DNA of 64,000 bases, taken from assembly GCA_024234395.1 (NCBI GenBank), contig JACKOH010000001.1:1321001-1385000 (forward strand), read 5' to 3'. Position numbers and translations under genes: made by a program. Below are positions 43,109 to 53,490 of this stretch, piece by piece. Numbering within the stretch: position 1 is the stretch's first letter; the number at the start of each line of letters is the position of its first letter. This DNA comes from Pseudomonadales bacterium. GTDB taxonomy: Bacteria > Pseudomonadota > Gammaproteobacteria > Pseudomonadales > Pseudohongiellaceae. The notes under the pieces are model-generated. The model searched no databases and had not been told where the DNA came from. It saw only the letters and a program-made list of their open reading frames with translations.

Positions 43109-44491
43109 TCAGTCACGCGAGGGTCTGTGAAACAAAAGATCAGGTGCCTGCCAGCTTACCGACAGGGCCTGCTCGCCAGGCGCGGCCAGGTACCCGTCAG
43201 CAATGCCGATACCCGGAATACAGACCAGCCGATCCTGCTGAAACAGCAGTGGCTGGCGGGCGCGTAACCAGGCCGGCAGGTTTGATTCCTGCAGCACTTT
43301 CCTGAGTGGTTTACAACCTCTTCCGGCCAGCCGGACCGGTTCTCCACCACTGCGATAAGCCACGGTCAGGCTGCCTTCCGGCACCCTCAGCAACAGTCCG
43401 CCGGCACGTTGCTCCGGCCGCTGCCCGCCAGCATTGTACAAACTGCTGGTGAGGCTGCCATTGCCGGCCAGTGATAGCTGCGGATCGCGGCGGGGATCCC
43501 ACTGGCAGGATCGGGTTTCCAGTTTCGCAGCCGGTCCCATCAGTACCAGCTGCGCACCGAATCGCTGCACTGCGCCGTCCGCACAATCCAGACGGGCAGC
43601 GGGACTGCTGCCGGGCAGGATCTCGTCGCTCAGCCGATGCATGGTCTGCCAGCCTGGCGGTGTAAAGCCCGCACGCAGCATCCAGTGGCGGAGCAGGTTA
43701 CGCTGCCTGGCGGGAGACAACTTCAACAGCGGTGCCAGATTCAGAATCCGGGGCTCTTCGCTGGCCGTCAATGCCAGGTCCTGCCCGGCCAGCTGCTCGC
43801 CAAGCAGTTCCGCTTCCGCACACAGAGCCATGGATTTCTGCCAGCTGTCGCGGTAACCGGGAAAGCGCTGTTCGATACGGGGCAGGATCTCCCGCCGCCA
43901 GAAATTGCGGTCAAAACGAAGGCTGGCGTTACTTTCGTCTTCGATCCATTGCAGGCCCGCAGTCTCGGCGAACTGCCGTAACTGGCGGCGCGGAAACCCC
44001 AGCAGCGGCCGCAACAGGCTGCCTGCACCAAGGATCCGGGATTTCGGCATACCGGACAGCCCACCGGGCCCGGAACCGCGGCTCAGGCGCAACAGCAACT
44101 GTTCCATCTGGTCGTCCTGGTGGTGTCCCAGCAGCAGGCACTGATTCGTGCCCAGAGTGTCACTGAAAACCCGGTAGCGGGCCTTTCGGGCCAGTGCTTC
44201 GAGACTCTCGCCGTCGCGCTGATCCAGGCTGACCCGGGCATGCTCGTAGTGAATATTGCGGCGGGCGCACTGTTCGGCACAGAACTCCAACCAGTGGTCG
44301 GCAGCCGGACTCAAGCCATGGTGAACATGCAGGGCCCGGAGGGGACGTTTCAGCAGACCGGCATCACGCAGCCGAGTGACAGATTCCAGCAGCACCATGG
44401 AGTCCAATCCGCCACTCAGAGCCACCACCAGCGATACCGGCTCGGCCAGCTGTTCCAGTTCGGGCAGGATAAGCGGCGCTTCATAATTCAT
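43109..44491 (-). CDS. tilS: tRNA(Ile)-lysidine synthase TilS
   Basis: The 460-residue protein has the PP-loop A-L-S-G-G-L-D-S-M (24-32) and the downstream G-H-H-x-D-D-Q-M-E-Q block. A TilS substrate-binding domain and a C-terminal TilS-C domain follow (R-x-G-G-E-P-V-R-L, then G-R-G-C-K-P-L-R-K). It modifies the wobble cytidine of the AUA-reading isoleucine tRNA. Position between accA and pyrG matches Pseudomonas. Confidence 0.95.
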   Translation of the reverse strand: MNYEAPLILPELEQLAEPVSLVVALSGGLDSMVLLESVTRLRDAGLLKRPLRALHVHHGLSPAADHWLEFCAEQCARRNIHYEHARVSLDQRDGESLEALARKARYRVFSDTLGTNQCLLLGHHQDDQMEQLLLRLSRGSGPGGLSGMPKSRILGAGSLLRPLLGFPRRQLRQFAETAGLQWIEDESNASLRFDRNFWRREILPRIEQRFPGYRDSWQKSMALCAEAELLGEQLAGQDLALTASEEPRILNLAPLLKLSPARQRNLLRHWMLRAGFTPPGWQTMHRLSDEILPGSSPAARLDCADGAVQRFGAQLVLMGPAAKLETRSCQWDPRRDPQLSLAGNGSLTSSLYNAGGQRPEQRAGGLLLRVPEGSLTVAYRSGGEPVRLAGRGCKPLRKVLQESNLPAWLRARQPLLFQQDRLVCIPGIGIADGYLAAPGEQALSVSWQAPDLLFHRPSRD

Positions 44492-44532
44492 CTGGATCTG
44501 GACCGACCGGTTGCCGGCGCCTCTGTCCGCGG

Positions 44533-45486
44533 TCAGGAATGGATACCGTAACTCATCAGGCGCTGATAGCGGCGTGTCACCAGTTCGTCCAGCTCCAGTT
44601 GCTCCAGCCTGTCGATCTGTTTGATCAGCGTTGCCTTGATATTCTCTGCAGCGGTTGCCACGTCACGGTGGGCACCACCCAACGGCTCGGGAATGGTCTC
44701 GTCGACGATTCCCAGTTCCTGCAGCCGCTTCGAGGTAACCCCCATGGCCTCGGCGGCCTGCGCAGCGTACTCGGCGGATTTCCACAGAATCGTGGCACAG
44801 CCTTCCGGGGTGATCACCGTATAGGTGGAATACTGCAGCATATTCAGGTAGTCGGATACACCGATGGCAATCGCGCCGCCGGAATTGGCTTCACCGGTAA
44901 CGGTGGCAATCAGGGGAGTTTTTATCCGGGACATCAGGGCCATGTTCTCGGCAATTGCCTCATTGATACCGCGCTCTTCCGAATCCATGCCGGGATAGGC
45001 GCCGGGGGTATCGATGAAAGTCAGAACCGGCAACCTGAAACGTTCCGCCAGTTGCACCAGGCGACGTGCCTTGCGGTAGCCTTCCGGCCGTGGCATGCCA
45101 AAATTGTGCCTGACCTTCTCCTTGGTGCCACGCCCCTTCTGATGACCGATCACCATGACCGGCTTGTCGTCCAGCCTGGCAACCCCGCCGATCAGTGCCA
45201 GGTCGTCAGCGTAGAGTCGATCGCCATGTAACTCATCGAAGTCGGTAAAAATGTGTTGAATATAGTCGAGCGTGTACGGGCGTAACGGATGACGCGCCAC
45301 CTGGGCGATCTGCCAGGGACTGAGACCGGAATAGATTTTTTCCGTCAGCTTGGTGTTCTTTTCCTGCAGTTTCTGGATTTCTTCGCTGATGTTCAGTTCG
45401 TTGTCCGAACCGACCAGGCGCAATTCATTGATCTTGACTTCCAGTTCGGCGATGGGCTGTTCGAATTCGAGGTAATTGGGATCCAT
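44533..45486 (-). CDS. accA: Acetyl-CoA carboxylase carboxyltransferase subunit alpha
   Basis: The 317-residue protein has a helical N-terminus and the crotonase-like core with G-H-Q-K-G-R, F-I-D-T-P-G-A-Y-P-G and the G-E-A-N-S-G-G-A-I-A-I-G block. With AccD it transfers the carboxyl group from carboxybiotin to acetyl-CoA, making malonyl-CoA for fatty acid synthesis. It follows dnaE after 85 bases. Confidence 0.98.
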   Translation of the reverse strand: MDPNYLEFEQPIAELEVKINELRLVGSDNELNISEEIQKLQEKNTKLTEKIYSGLSPWQIAQVARHPLRPYTLDYIQHIFTDFDELHGDRLYADDLALIGGVARLDDKPVMVIGHQKGRGTKEKVRHNFGMPRPEGYRKARRLVQLAERFRLPVLTFIDTPGAYPGMDSEERGINEAIAENMALMSRIKTPLIATVTGEANSGGAIAIGVSDYLNMLQYSTYTVITPEGCATILWKSAEYAAQAAEAMGVTSKRLQELGIVDETIPEPLGGAHRDVATAAENIKATLIKQIDRLEQLELDELVTRRYQRLMSYGIHS

Positions 45487-45571
45487 AATGTCTTGTCAGA
45501 TAAGTGGTAAACGGGAATTACGGCGTACGTGGTGTCTCTAGTCGGTATTGTCAGTTGTCTGGTACCTGCCA

Positions 45572-48500
45572 TCAGTACTGAACCGAAACGCGCTGCTTGC
45601 CGAATTCGGATTTCAGGCGCTGCAACAGATCATCCTGCACTGCCACGGTCCATTGATGGCCGAATATTATACATCCTTCCGAGTCCGCCCGGCGGTATCG
45701 GGCCGCAATCAGGCAACCCCTGCGAGGGACCTCAACGGCTTCCGCAGTTCCACTGCTGCCGTTACCGCTGCGGGCATCTGCCGTGGCATCCAGCGCCTGT
45801 AATCCTGACTCGATGCGATAGGGCGCCAGGATACCCGCCAGTTCCCGGCAGAAATCGACGTCCAGGGACTCGGCGTCCAGTTGCAGGTTGAGGCGCCTGG
45901 CGCGGCTCTGTCGAAACTCCTGGAGGGTGAAAATCTCTTTTACACGGCCACGCATACCGCCGCTGTAATCATCTTCACTGACCTGACACTCCACCACCAG
46001 AATCGTATCCTTGTGCAGGACATCCCGGTATTTTTCATACTCGCGGGCAAACAGCGAGGCTTCAAACCTGCCGCTCTTGTCATCGAGGACCACGAAGGCG
46101 ATGGTATCGCCCTTCCGGCTTTTCATGGTCCGAACCGAATGCACCAGCCCCGCGACCAGCTGCGGTTCACGATCCGGTTTAAGGTTGACAATCCGGTCAC
46201 TGACGAACTGCTCCAGTTCCGGCAGAAACTCGTCGACCGGATGGCCGGACAGGTAGAGCCCGAGGGTGTCACGTTCCGCAGCCAGGCGCTGTTGTTCACT
46301 CCAGGGCCGGACCCCGGTTCTGACGATGGCCTGCGCCGAAGCACCGGCATCATTCCTGACCGGCATGATCTCGCCAAACATGTCGACCACCCCGATTGCC
46401 TGGTTGCGTGAACTCTGCTCCGCCGCCTTGAGAGTCTCATCCAGGGCAGCCGTCAGCACGGCCCGCTTACTGTCGGCATCACCGTCATCGAGCACACTGT
46501 CCAGGGCGCCGGAACGGATCAGCGCTTCCAGGGCCCGTTTATTGACACTGTGACTGTCAACCCGGGTGCAGAAATCCAGCAGGCTGGTAAACGGCCCGCC
46601 CAGTTCCCTGGCCTCGGTAATCGCAGCGATCGGCCCCTGACCCAGTCCCTTGATTGCACCCAGCCCATAGACAATTCCGCCCTCTGCATTGACGGTAAAG
46701 TTATGGGCACCGATATTCACATCCGGATGTACCAAAGGCAGCCCCATGCTCCGGCATTCGTCGATCAGCGTGACGATTTTATCGGTATTCTGCATATCCG
46801 CAGTCAGGACGGCGGCCATGTAAAAGGCCGGATAATGGGTTTTCAACCAGGCCGTCTGGTAAGACACCAGGGCATAGGCGGCGGAATGGGATTTGTTAAA
46901 GCCGTAGCCGGCAAATTTCTCCATCAGGTCGAATATTGAACCGGCCAGTTTTTTATCCACCGCGCGGTCTTCGGCTCCGGCCAGGAAGATAGCACGCTGA
47001 CGCTCCATCTCTTCGGGCTTCTTCTTGCCCATCGCCCGTCGCAGCATGTCGGCGCCACCGAGCGTATAATTGGCAAGCACCTGGGCGATCTGCATCACCT
47101 GTTCCTGATAAAGGATGACTCCGTAGGTATTTTTCAATACCGGCTCCAGGTCGGGATGAGGATAGTCGACCTTGGCCCGACCGTGTTTGCGATCGATAAA
47201 GTCATCCACCATCCCCGACTGCAGCGGACCGGGTCGGAACAGTGCCACCAGCGCGATAATGTCTTCAAAGCAGCTGGGTTGCAGGCGCTTGATGAGGTCC
47301 TTCATACCCCGCGATTCAAGCTGAAATACAGCCGTAGTATTGGCTTTTTTCAATAACCGGTAAACCGTGTCGTCGTCCAGTGGAATGCGGTTGATATTCA
47401 CCTCCGCATCCGCCTGTTCGCTGTCATTGATCATCTTCACTGCCCAGTCGATGATCGTGAGCGTACGCAGCCCGAGGAAATCGAACTTCACCAGGCCGGC
47501 GGTTTCCACGTCGTTCTTGTCAAACTGGGTAACCAGGCTTTCCCCGTTTTCATCGCAGTAAAGTGGTGTGAAATCGGTCAGCCTGGTGGGCGCGATAACC
47601 ACTCCCCCGGCATGCTTGCCGACATTGCGGACAATGCCCTCGAGCTTGTGGGCCATCTCCATGATTTCCTGGGCATCTTCATCGCTGTCGATGAACTCGC
47701 CCAGCAGCGGTTCCTGCTCCAGAGCCCGGGCCAGGGTCATGCCCGGCTCAAAGGGAATCAGTTTGGACAACTTGTCGGCCAGAGCATAGGATTTGCCCTG
47801 CACGCGGGCCACGTCCCGCACCACCGCCTTGGCGGCCATGGTGCCGAAGGTGATGATCTGAGAGACCGCCTCCTTGCCATACAGGTCCGCCACGTGCTGA
47901 ATTACGCGATCGCGGCCGTCCATACAGAAATCCACGTCGAAGTCGGGCATGGAGACCCGCTCCGGGTTCAGGAATCGCTCGAACAGCAGGTCATAGCGCA
48001 GTGGATCCAGGTCGGTTATGCCCAGTGCCCAGGCGACGATCGAGCCGGCACCTGAGCCGCGGCCCGGTCCCACTGGAATGCCATTGTTCTTGGCCCACTG
48101 AATAAATTCCATGACGATCAGGAAATAGCCTGGAAATCCCATCTGGATGATGATCTGCAGTTCCACCTCAAGACGCTCGAAATACGGCGCACTAAGGGCC
48201 TGGAAATCCGCGCTACCCGGGTCGAAACTGTCCTGCAGCCGTTGCTCGAGACCGGCCTTGCTGAGCTGCCGGAAGTACTGGTCCACACTGCTGCCATCGG
48301 GCACCGGGTAATTTGGCAGGTGCGGTTCATTGAGGATCAGCGACAGATTGCAGCGGCGGGCTATCTCCACGGAGTTCTCAATGGCCTCCGGGATATCCGC
48401 AAACAGCTCGATCATTTCCTGTGCCGGGCGCAGATACTGCTGATCGCTGTAGTTATGGGAACGTCGGGGATCATCCAGGGTCCGGCGCTCATTGATACAG

Positions 48501-49156
48501 ACCCTTACCTCGTGAGCATCGAAATCCTCCGGCTTGAGAAACCGGACGTCGTTGGTAGCCACCACCGGGCACTGCTCCTGCAATGCCAGCGCCACGGCGG
48601 CATCGATGTAATCGTCCTCCCCGGCTCTTCCGGTACGCTGCAATTCCAGGTAATAACTGTCGGGGAACAACGCCATCCAGTCCCGTAACAGGGCCACCGC
48701 CTGTTGTTGTTCGCCACTCAGCAGGGCCTTTCCCACGTCGCTGTGTCGGGCGCCGGACAGGGCGATCAGTCCCGCCACGGAGTCCTGCAGCCACTCTTTG
48801 CGCAGTTGGATTTCAGCATGGCTTCGTGCTTCGGTGTAGGCCCGGGAAATCAGCCGGGTCAGATTCAGGTAGCCTTCCCGATCCTTGACCAGCAGTACCA
48901 GTTGCGACTCGTTACCCTCCGCGTCTACCACTTTGATATCGCACCCACAGATCGGCTTGACACCCTGACTGATCGCGGTGGAATAGAACTTGATCAGGGC
49001 AAACAGGTTGCCCATATCGGTGACTGCCAGAGCCGGCATGCTCAACTTCGCGGCCGCTTCGATGAGTGGCTGGATGGTGACGATACTGTCACTGATGGAG
49101 TATTCGGTATGGAGCCGCAGGTGAACGAAACAGTTGACTGAAGAAGAAGCTGGCAT
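45572..49156 (-). CDS. dnaE: DNA polymerase III subunit alpha
   Basis: This is the 1194-residue replicative polymerase. It has an N-terminal PHP domain (H-L-R-L-H-T-E-Y-S), a palm with the P-D-F-D-V-D-F motif near 400 for two of the catalytic aspartates, then finger domains, a helix-hairpin-helix region, an OB fold and the C-terminal tau-binding tail. It is slightly longer than E. coli DnaE. The ATG at 49156 lacks an obvious ribosome-binding site. The 101-base gap to rnhB contains a short palindrome ATTGAA-T-TTCAAT just before the start. Confidence 0.97.
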   Translation of the reverse strand: MPASSSVNCFVHLRLHTEYSISDSIVTIQPLIEAAAKLSMPALAVTDMGNLFALIKFYSTAISQGVKPICGCDIKVVDAEGNESQLVLLVKDREGYLNLTRLISRAYTEARSHAEIQLRKEWLQDSVAGLIALSGARHSDVGKALLSGEQQQAVALLRDWMALFPDSYYLELQRTGRAGEDDYIDAAVALALQEQCPVVATNDVRFLKPEDFDAHEVRVCINERRTLDDPRRSHNYSDQQYLRPAQEMIELFADIPEAIENSVEIARRCNLSLILNEPHLPNYPVPDGSSVDQYFRQLSKAGLEQRLQDSFDPGSADFQALSAPYFERLEVELQIIIQMGFPGYFLIVMEFIQWAKNNGIPVGPGRGSGAGSIVAWALGITDLDPLRYDLLFERFLNPERVSMPDFDVDFCMDGRDRVIQHVADLYGKEAVSQIITFGTMAAKAVVRDVARVQGKSYALADKLSKLIPFEPGMTLARALEQEPLLGEFIDSDEDAQEIMEMAHKLEGIVRNVGKHAGGVVIAPTRLTDFTPLYCDENGESLVTQFDKNDVETAGLVKFDFLGLRTLTIIDWAVKMINDSEQADAEVNINRIPLDDDTVYRLLKKANTTAVFQLESRGMKDLIKRLQPSCFEDIIALVALFRPGPLQSGMVDDFIDRKHGRAKVDYPHPDLEPVLKNTYGVILYQEQVMQIAQVLANYTLGGADMLRRAMGKKKPEEMERQRAIFLAGAEDRAVDKKLAGSIFDLMEKFAGYGFNKSHSAAYALVSYQTAWLKTHYPAFYMAAVLTADMQNTDKIVTLIDECRSMGLPLVHPDVNIGAHNFTVNAEGGIVYGLGAIKGLGQGPIAAITEARELGGPFTSLLDFCTRVDSHSVNKRALEALIRSGALDSVLDDGDADSKRAVLTAALDETLKAAEQSSRNQAIGVVDMFGEIMPVRNDAGASAQAIVRTGVRPWSEQQRLAAERDTLGLYLSGHPVDEFLPELEQFVSDRIVNLKPDREPQLVAGLVHSVRTMKSRKGDTIAFVVLDDKSGRFEASLFAREYEKYRDVLHKDTILVVECQVSEDDYSGGMRGRVKEIFTLQEFRQSRARRLNLQLDAESLDVDFCRELAGILAPYRIESGLQALDATADARSGNGSSGTAEAVEVPRRGCLIAARYRRADSEGCIIFGHQWTVAVQDDLLQRLKSEFGKQRVSVQY

Positions 49157-49257
49157 CTATTGAATTTCAATGCGCAGTATCGCGCGGTGCTGGAATTTGC
49201 TCCCGACTATACCGTTTTTTCCGCGCCTTGTTTAGGGAACTTCTTTGTAACAGCCTG

Positions 49258-49917
49258 TTAAACCGATGCCCCACTGCAACCGCCGGGCAGCAGATCCGCA
49301 ACCGGCTTGAACGAACGCCGATGCATGTCACAGGGCCCCAGGCGCGCCAGCGCCGCCAGGTGATCGCGGGTAGGATAGCCCTTGTGGCGGGCAAACCCGT
49401 ATCCGGGAAAGCACTCTTCGAGTTCCACCATTTCACGGTCCCGGGCCACCTTGGCCAATATCGAAGCGGCCGCAATACACTGCAGCCTTGCATCGCCACC
49501 CACCACGGCGCTGCTCCGATAATCCCAGCCAGGGCAGCAATTGCCATCCACGTAGACAAAATCCGGCTGCTCTGCCAGCCCGGCCACTGCCCTCTGCATG
49601 GCCAGCAGACTGGCATGCAGAATGTTGAGAGTGTCAATTTCCGCCACCGACGCCTTTGCCACCGCCCAGGTCAGAGCGCTGCCGGTAATCTCGTTGTAAC
49701 ATTGTTGCCGTCGCGTGGCGCTAAGCTTCTTGGAATCGTTCAGTCCCGGCAGTGGCCGGTCAGGAGCCAGGATTACTGCTGCCGCGAACACGTTACCTGC
49801 CAGTGGTCCGCGGCCCGCTTCATCGACTCCGGCGATCAGCCGGCAACCGTCGCTTTGCGGCATAGCGAATGCCAGCTGTCGGTCGCTGCGCCTGCCTGGT
49901 CTACTGCTGCGGGTCAC
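49258..49917 (-). CDS. rnhB: Ribonuclease HII
   Basis: The 219-residue protein has the RNase HII signature G-V-D-E-A-G-R-G-P (Asp32 and Glu33) and later G-G-D-A-R and A-S-I-L-A-K-V-x-R-D motifs. It removes ribonucleotides embedded in DNA. A GTG at 49917, which overlaps the lpxB stop by 17 bases, gives a plausible coupled start; an ATG at 49863 (M-P-Q-S) would also keep the whole catalytic domain. The last bases (CAGCCTGTTAAA on the plus strand) resemble the MITE end at 5600 but no second arm is found. Confidence 0.95.
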   Translation of the reverse strand: MTRSSRPGRRSDRQLAFAMPQSDGCRLIAGVDEAGRGPLAGNVFAAAVILAPDRPLPGLNDSKKLSATRRQQCYNEITGSALTWAVAKASVAEIDTLNILHASLLAMQRAVAGLAEQPDFVYVDGNCCPGWDYRSSAVVGGDARLQCIAAASILAKVARDREMVELEECFPGYGFARHKGYPTRDHLAALARLGPCDMHRRSFKPVADLLPGGCSGASV

Positions 49918-51073
49918 GGCCGCCCTGCCCGCTGTTCACCAGTTCCATTACTGCATCCACTGCCCGCTGGCTGGCGTGTCTTGCCAATTGCTGATGGATC
50001 TGCTCGAACCTCAGCAGCCGGCCAGCCCAACTGTCAGGATGTTCCAGCAAGGCAACGACTTCGGCGAACAGATTATCAACGGTAGCTGCCTGTTGCAGGT
50101 ATTCCGGCACCAGCTTTTCACCGGCCAGCAGATTCGGCAACCCGACATACGGCACCTTCAATAACCGCGCTGCCAGCAGGTAGGTAAGCGTTGCCACCTT
50201 GTAACAGATCACCATGGGCTTACCCAGCAGCATGGTTTCCAGGCTCGCGGTCCCCGACGCCAGAATCACCAGGTCGGCAGCCATCACAGCACCCCGTGCA
50301 TTCCCATCGAGCAGCGTGACCGCAGCTGCCTGATTACGCCCGCTCAACTGCTGTTCCATCAGCACGCGCAGCTCCGGGTTGGCGCAGGGAACCACGAACC
50401 TTATCGGAGCTGACAGCTGCCGGCAGCGCTCGACCAGATCGAGAAACAGCGGTGCCAGGCGCCGGACTTCCGTCACCCGGCTGCCCGGCAGCAGCGCTAT
50501 TACCGTATCCCGGGCTTCCAGGTTCAATGCGGCACGGGCAGCCTGCATATCGTAATGACTGTCCAGTTCATCTGCCAGCGGATGTCCGACACAGGCGACG
50601 GGAATGTCATGGGCTTCGTAGATGGGCACCTCGAACGGGAACAGAACCAGCATCAGATCCACCGCCTGGCGGATCTTGTGAATCCGCTTTTCACGGTATG
50701 CCCAGACGCTGGGACTCACGTAATGAGCGGTACGGATTCCATGCTGACGAAGGATTTTTTCGAATCGGGTGTTGAAACCGGGCGCGTCGATGCCCACAAA
50801 GACATCGGGCGGGTTGTGCAGAAAATGGGCTCTGAGCTGGCGGTCAATTGCCAGCAGTTCCGGCAGCCGGCTCAGTGGTTCTACAAACCCCATTACCGAC
50901 AGGCGCTCCATGGGAAACAGACTGTGAAAGCCTAATTCCACCATGGCTGGGCCGCCAATGCCCTCGAACCGCGCCTGTGGATAGCGTTTCAGCAGTTCCC
51001 GCATGAAACCGGCACCCAGGTTGTCACCGGATTTTTCACCGGCCACCATACCTATGCGCAGGGATTCAGCCAT
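49901..51073 (-). CDS. lpxB: Lipid-A-disaccharide synthase LpxB
   Basis: The 390-residue GT-B glycosyltransferase has the N-terminal G-E-x-S-G-D-x-L-G-A motif (A-G-E-K-S-G-D-N-L-G-A), G-I-D-A-P-G-F-N, and the donor-binding A-S-G-T-A-S-L-E block. It joins UDP-diacylglucosamine and lipid X at the membrane surface. It is downstream of lpxA after 101 bases and overlaps rnhB. Confidence 0.97.
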   Translation of the reverse strand: MAESLRIGMVAGEKSGDNLGAGFMRELLKRYPQARFEGIGGPAMVELGFHSLFPMERLSVMGFVEPLSRLPELLAIDRQLRAHFLHNPPDVFVGIDAPGFNTRFEKILRQHGIRTAHYVSPSVWAYREKRIHKIRQAVDLMLVLFPFEVPIYEAHDIPVACVGHPLADELDSHYDMQAARAALNLEARDTVIALLPGSRVTEVRRLAPLFLDLVERCRQLSAPIRFVVPCANPELRVLMEQQLSGRNQAAAVTLLDGNARGAVMAADLVILASGTASLETMLLGKPMVICYKVATLTYLLAARLLKVPYVGLPNLLAGEKLVPEYLQQAATVDNLFAEVVALLEHPDSWAGRLLRFEQIHQQLARHASQRAVDAVMELVNSGQGGRDPQQ

Positions 51074-51174
51074 GGGGAATGCTCTGATTCAGTCCGTGGT
51101 TCGGGATCGTGCCCCGACAGTTGAGGATTGTGTGACTTTGTTACCGGTCCGGTTGCATCCAGGCGAACAACCGG

Positions 51175-51945
51175 CTACCGATGAATACCTTTTTCCGAGG
51201 CTTCCAGGGAATCGATCAATACCTGCAGGACTTCGCCTTCGGTACTTTTCGCCTCCAATCGCTCGATCGCTTCCTGCAGGTTGAGACCGCGTTTGTAAAT
51301 GATCTTGAAGGCATCCCGCACCGCCTTGATGGCGTCCTTATCGAAGCCGCGGCGCTCCATGCCGATCGCGTTAATGCTTCTCACTGCCGCGGGGTTACCA
51401 CTGACGATGACATAGGCCGGTACATCGTTGGTGATGTGAGTCATCCCGCCCACCATGGCATGCGCACCGATTTTGAGAAACTGATTGACGCCGGCATAAC
51501 CACCCAGAATAGCCCAGTCAGCTACCTGAACGTGGCCGGAAATCCCCACGTTGTTGGCGAACACCGTGTGACTGCCGACCAGACAGTCATGGGCGACGTG
51601 CACATAGGGCATCATCAGGTTGTCGCTGCCGATGGAGGTTAGACCACCGCCGATACCGGTACCCCGATGCAGGGTGACGCCTTCACGAAATACGTTGTCG
51701 TCGCCAATCTCCAGCCAGGTTTCTTCGCCCTGGTATTTCTTATCGGCCGGATCCTCGCCGACCGAGGCATACTGAAAAATACGATTGTTCCTGCCGATCC
51801 GGGTGTGACTTCGCACAATAACATGGGCCTCAATCCGGGTCCCTGCGCCAACCCTGACATTAGGCCCGATAATCGACCAGGGTCCCACGGTCACGTCGTC
51901 GGCCAACTCCGCAGTGGGATCTATTCTGGCACTCGGATCAATCAA
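51175..51945 (-). CDS. lpxA: UDP-N-acetylglucosamine acyltransferase LpxA
   Basis: The 256-residue left-handed beta-helix protein is built of hexapeptide repeats. The catalytic histidine is in the H-V-A-H-D-C block. It adds the first acyl chain to UDP-GlcNAc for lipid A synthesis. The C-terminal helical bundle is normal. The start overlaps the fabZ stop by 8 bases. Confidence 0.97.
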   Translation of the reverse strand: MIDPSARIDPTAELADDVTVGPWSIIGPNVRVGAGTRIEAHVIVRSHTRIGRNNRIFQYASVGEDPADKKYQGEETWLEIGDDNVFREGVTLHRGTGIGGGLTSIGSDNLMMPYVHVAHDCLVGSHTVFANNVGISGHVQVADWAILGGYAGVNQFLKIGAHAMVGGMTHITNDVPAYVIVSGNPAAVRSINAIGMERRGFDKDAIKAVRDAFKIIYKRGLNLQEAIERLEAKSTEGEVLQVLIDSLEASEKGIHR

Positions 51946-52387
51946 CCTGCACCTTCCTTTCCGCGCACATGATATTCATTTCTGATACCAGTTCATCGTC
52001 AACCAGCGCAGTACACTTGAATTTGTAAATTCCTTTTCTGGCGGTTTCGATTTCCGCCTTCAGAGTCAGTCTGTCGCCGGGAACGACCGGTCGCCGCAGT
52101 CGTACATTGTCGGCACCGACGAAATAGTAGAGATAGCCATCCTTGGGCTTTTTCTCCTGGCTCTTGAAACCCAGAACACCAGCCACCTGAGCCAGTGCTT
52201 CGATAATCAGCACCCCGGGCATGATAGGATCCTGTGGAAAATGCCCCTGGAAGAAGGGTTCATTTACGGTGACATTCTTGTATCCGACAATTGACTTGCC
52301 CAGCTCTATCTCAACAATCCTGTCTACCAGCAGAAACGGGTACCGCTGCGGCAGATATTCCTTGATTTCCTCGATTTTCATTATCAT
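51938..52387 (-). CDS. fabZ: 3-hydroxyacyl-ACP dehydratase FabZ
   Basis: The 149-residue hot-dog-fold enzyme has the G-H-F-P-x-x-P-I-M-P-G-V block with catalytic His49 and Glu63 (numbering from ATG 52387; a second ATG two codons later is equally possible). It dehydrates hydroxyacyl-ACP and competes with LpxA for hydroxymyristoyl-ACP, which explains its position between lpxD and lpxA. It starts only 6 bases after the lpxD stop. Confidence 0.97.
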   Translation of the reverse strand: MIMKIEEIKEYLPQRYPFLLVDRIVEIELGKSIVGYKNVTVNEPFFQGHFPQDPIMPGVLIIEALAQVAGVLGFKSQEKKPKDGYLYYFVGADNVRLRRPVVPGDRLTLKAEIETARKGIYKFKCTALVDDELVSEMNIMCAERKVQVD

Positions 52388-52393
52388 TTATCG

Positions 52394-53455
52394 TTATTCC
52401 TCTGACTGCTTCCTGCCCGTTTCACCGGGTGATTGCGCCTTGCTCTCTAGCTTTCGCAAGCGTCTGGCAAGCTCGTCCAGCTGACTGAAACGAACGATAT
52501 TGCGACGCCAGCGAGCGGTGCTGTCGATACCGGTACCGGATGCATAATCCCCTGCCTCGCTGATACTCTGGCTGACCAGCGACATTGCACCAACCCGAAC
52601 CCTGTCACCAATACTTATGTGCCCGACCACTCCAGAGGCACCTCCCAGCACACAGTATCTGCCTATAACAGCGCTGCCTGCGATAGCGGTACAGCCACAG
52701 ATAACCGTATGCGCTCCAATTCTGCAATTATGTCCAATCTGCACCTGATTATCTATTTTGACTCCTTGTTCAATTATCGTATCCTCAATAGCTCCCCGGT
52801 CAATGGTTGAACCCGCTCCGACTTCAACGTCATCGCCGATATGCACCGAGCCCAACTGATGTATCTTGACGGATTTTTCACCATCGAAGGCAAAACCGAA
52901 CCCGTCCGCCCCGATGACGGCCCCGGAATGAATGATCACATTAGCGCCGAAGGTGACGCCATGATAGAGCGTTACATTACTGTGCAGTCGACAATTATCA
53001 CCCAGCCTGCAATTCTCACCGACAAAGCTACCCGCCCCCACCGAACAATTGACTCCCAGTCTGACCCCGGCCTCAATGACTGCATTCGGGCCGATCGAAA
53101 CGCCTTCGCCCAATTCGGCAGTGGGATGCACAACCGCACTGGAGTGGATTCCCCAGCTACTGACAGAAGTATTGTCGAACAGGCGGGTGGCTCGGGCAAA
53201 GGTAAGGTAAGGAGCAGCAGATATCAGCTTGTTGACTGGACAGGCGGCGGCAAATTTCTCTTCCAGAATCACCGCCGAAGCCCGGCAATCCGCCAGTTGA
53301 TGAACATAGGCAGGATTACTGAGAAAACTCAGCTTTCCGGGGTGACCCTGGGAAAGAGTCGCCAGGCCATCGATGCGGCAGTCACCGTCACCTTCCAACC
53401 TGACTTCAAGAAGATCCGCAAGAGTGCCAAGTGTATAACTTTTAGCCTCGTTCAC
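52394..53455 (-). CDS. lpxD: UDP-3-O-acylglucosamine N-acyltransferase LpxD
   Basis: The 353-residue protein has an N-terminal uridine-binding domain, a hexapeptide-repeat beta-helix with the catalytic histidine in the Q-I-G-H-N-C block, and a C-terminal helix. It adds the second acyl chain in lipid A synthesis. It follows skp after 35 bases. Confidence 0.97.
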   Translation of the reverse strand: MNEAKSYTLGTLADLLEVRLEGDGDCRIDGLATLSQGHPGKLSFLSNPAYVHQLADCRASAVILEEKFAAACPVNKLISAAPYLTFARATRLFDNTSVSSWGIHSSAVVHPTAELGEGVSIGPNAVIEAGVRLGVNCSVGAGSFVGENCRLGDNCRLHSNVTLYHGVTFGANVIIHSGAVIGADGFGFAFDGEKSVKIHQLGSVHIGDDVEVGAGSTIDRGAIEDTIIEQGVKIDNQVQIGHNCRIGAHTVICGCTAIAGSAVIGRYCVLGGASGVVGHISIGDRVRVGAMSLVSQSISEAGDYASGTGIDSTARWRRNIVRFSQLDELARRLRKLESKAQSPGETGRKQSEE

Positions 53456-53490
53456 CTGGCACTAACCTGCAGCTGCCGTTCAGACGGTTA

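Noticed and set aside
49239..49262. CAGCCTGTTAAA at the rnhB end, similar to the MITE terminus
   Set aside because: Only about ten bases match and no inverted partner is found nearby; part of it is the rnhB stop region.
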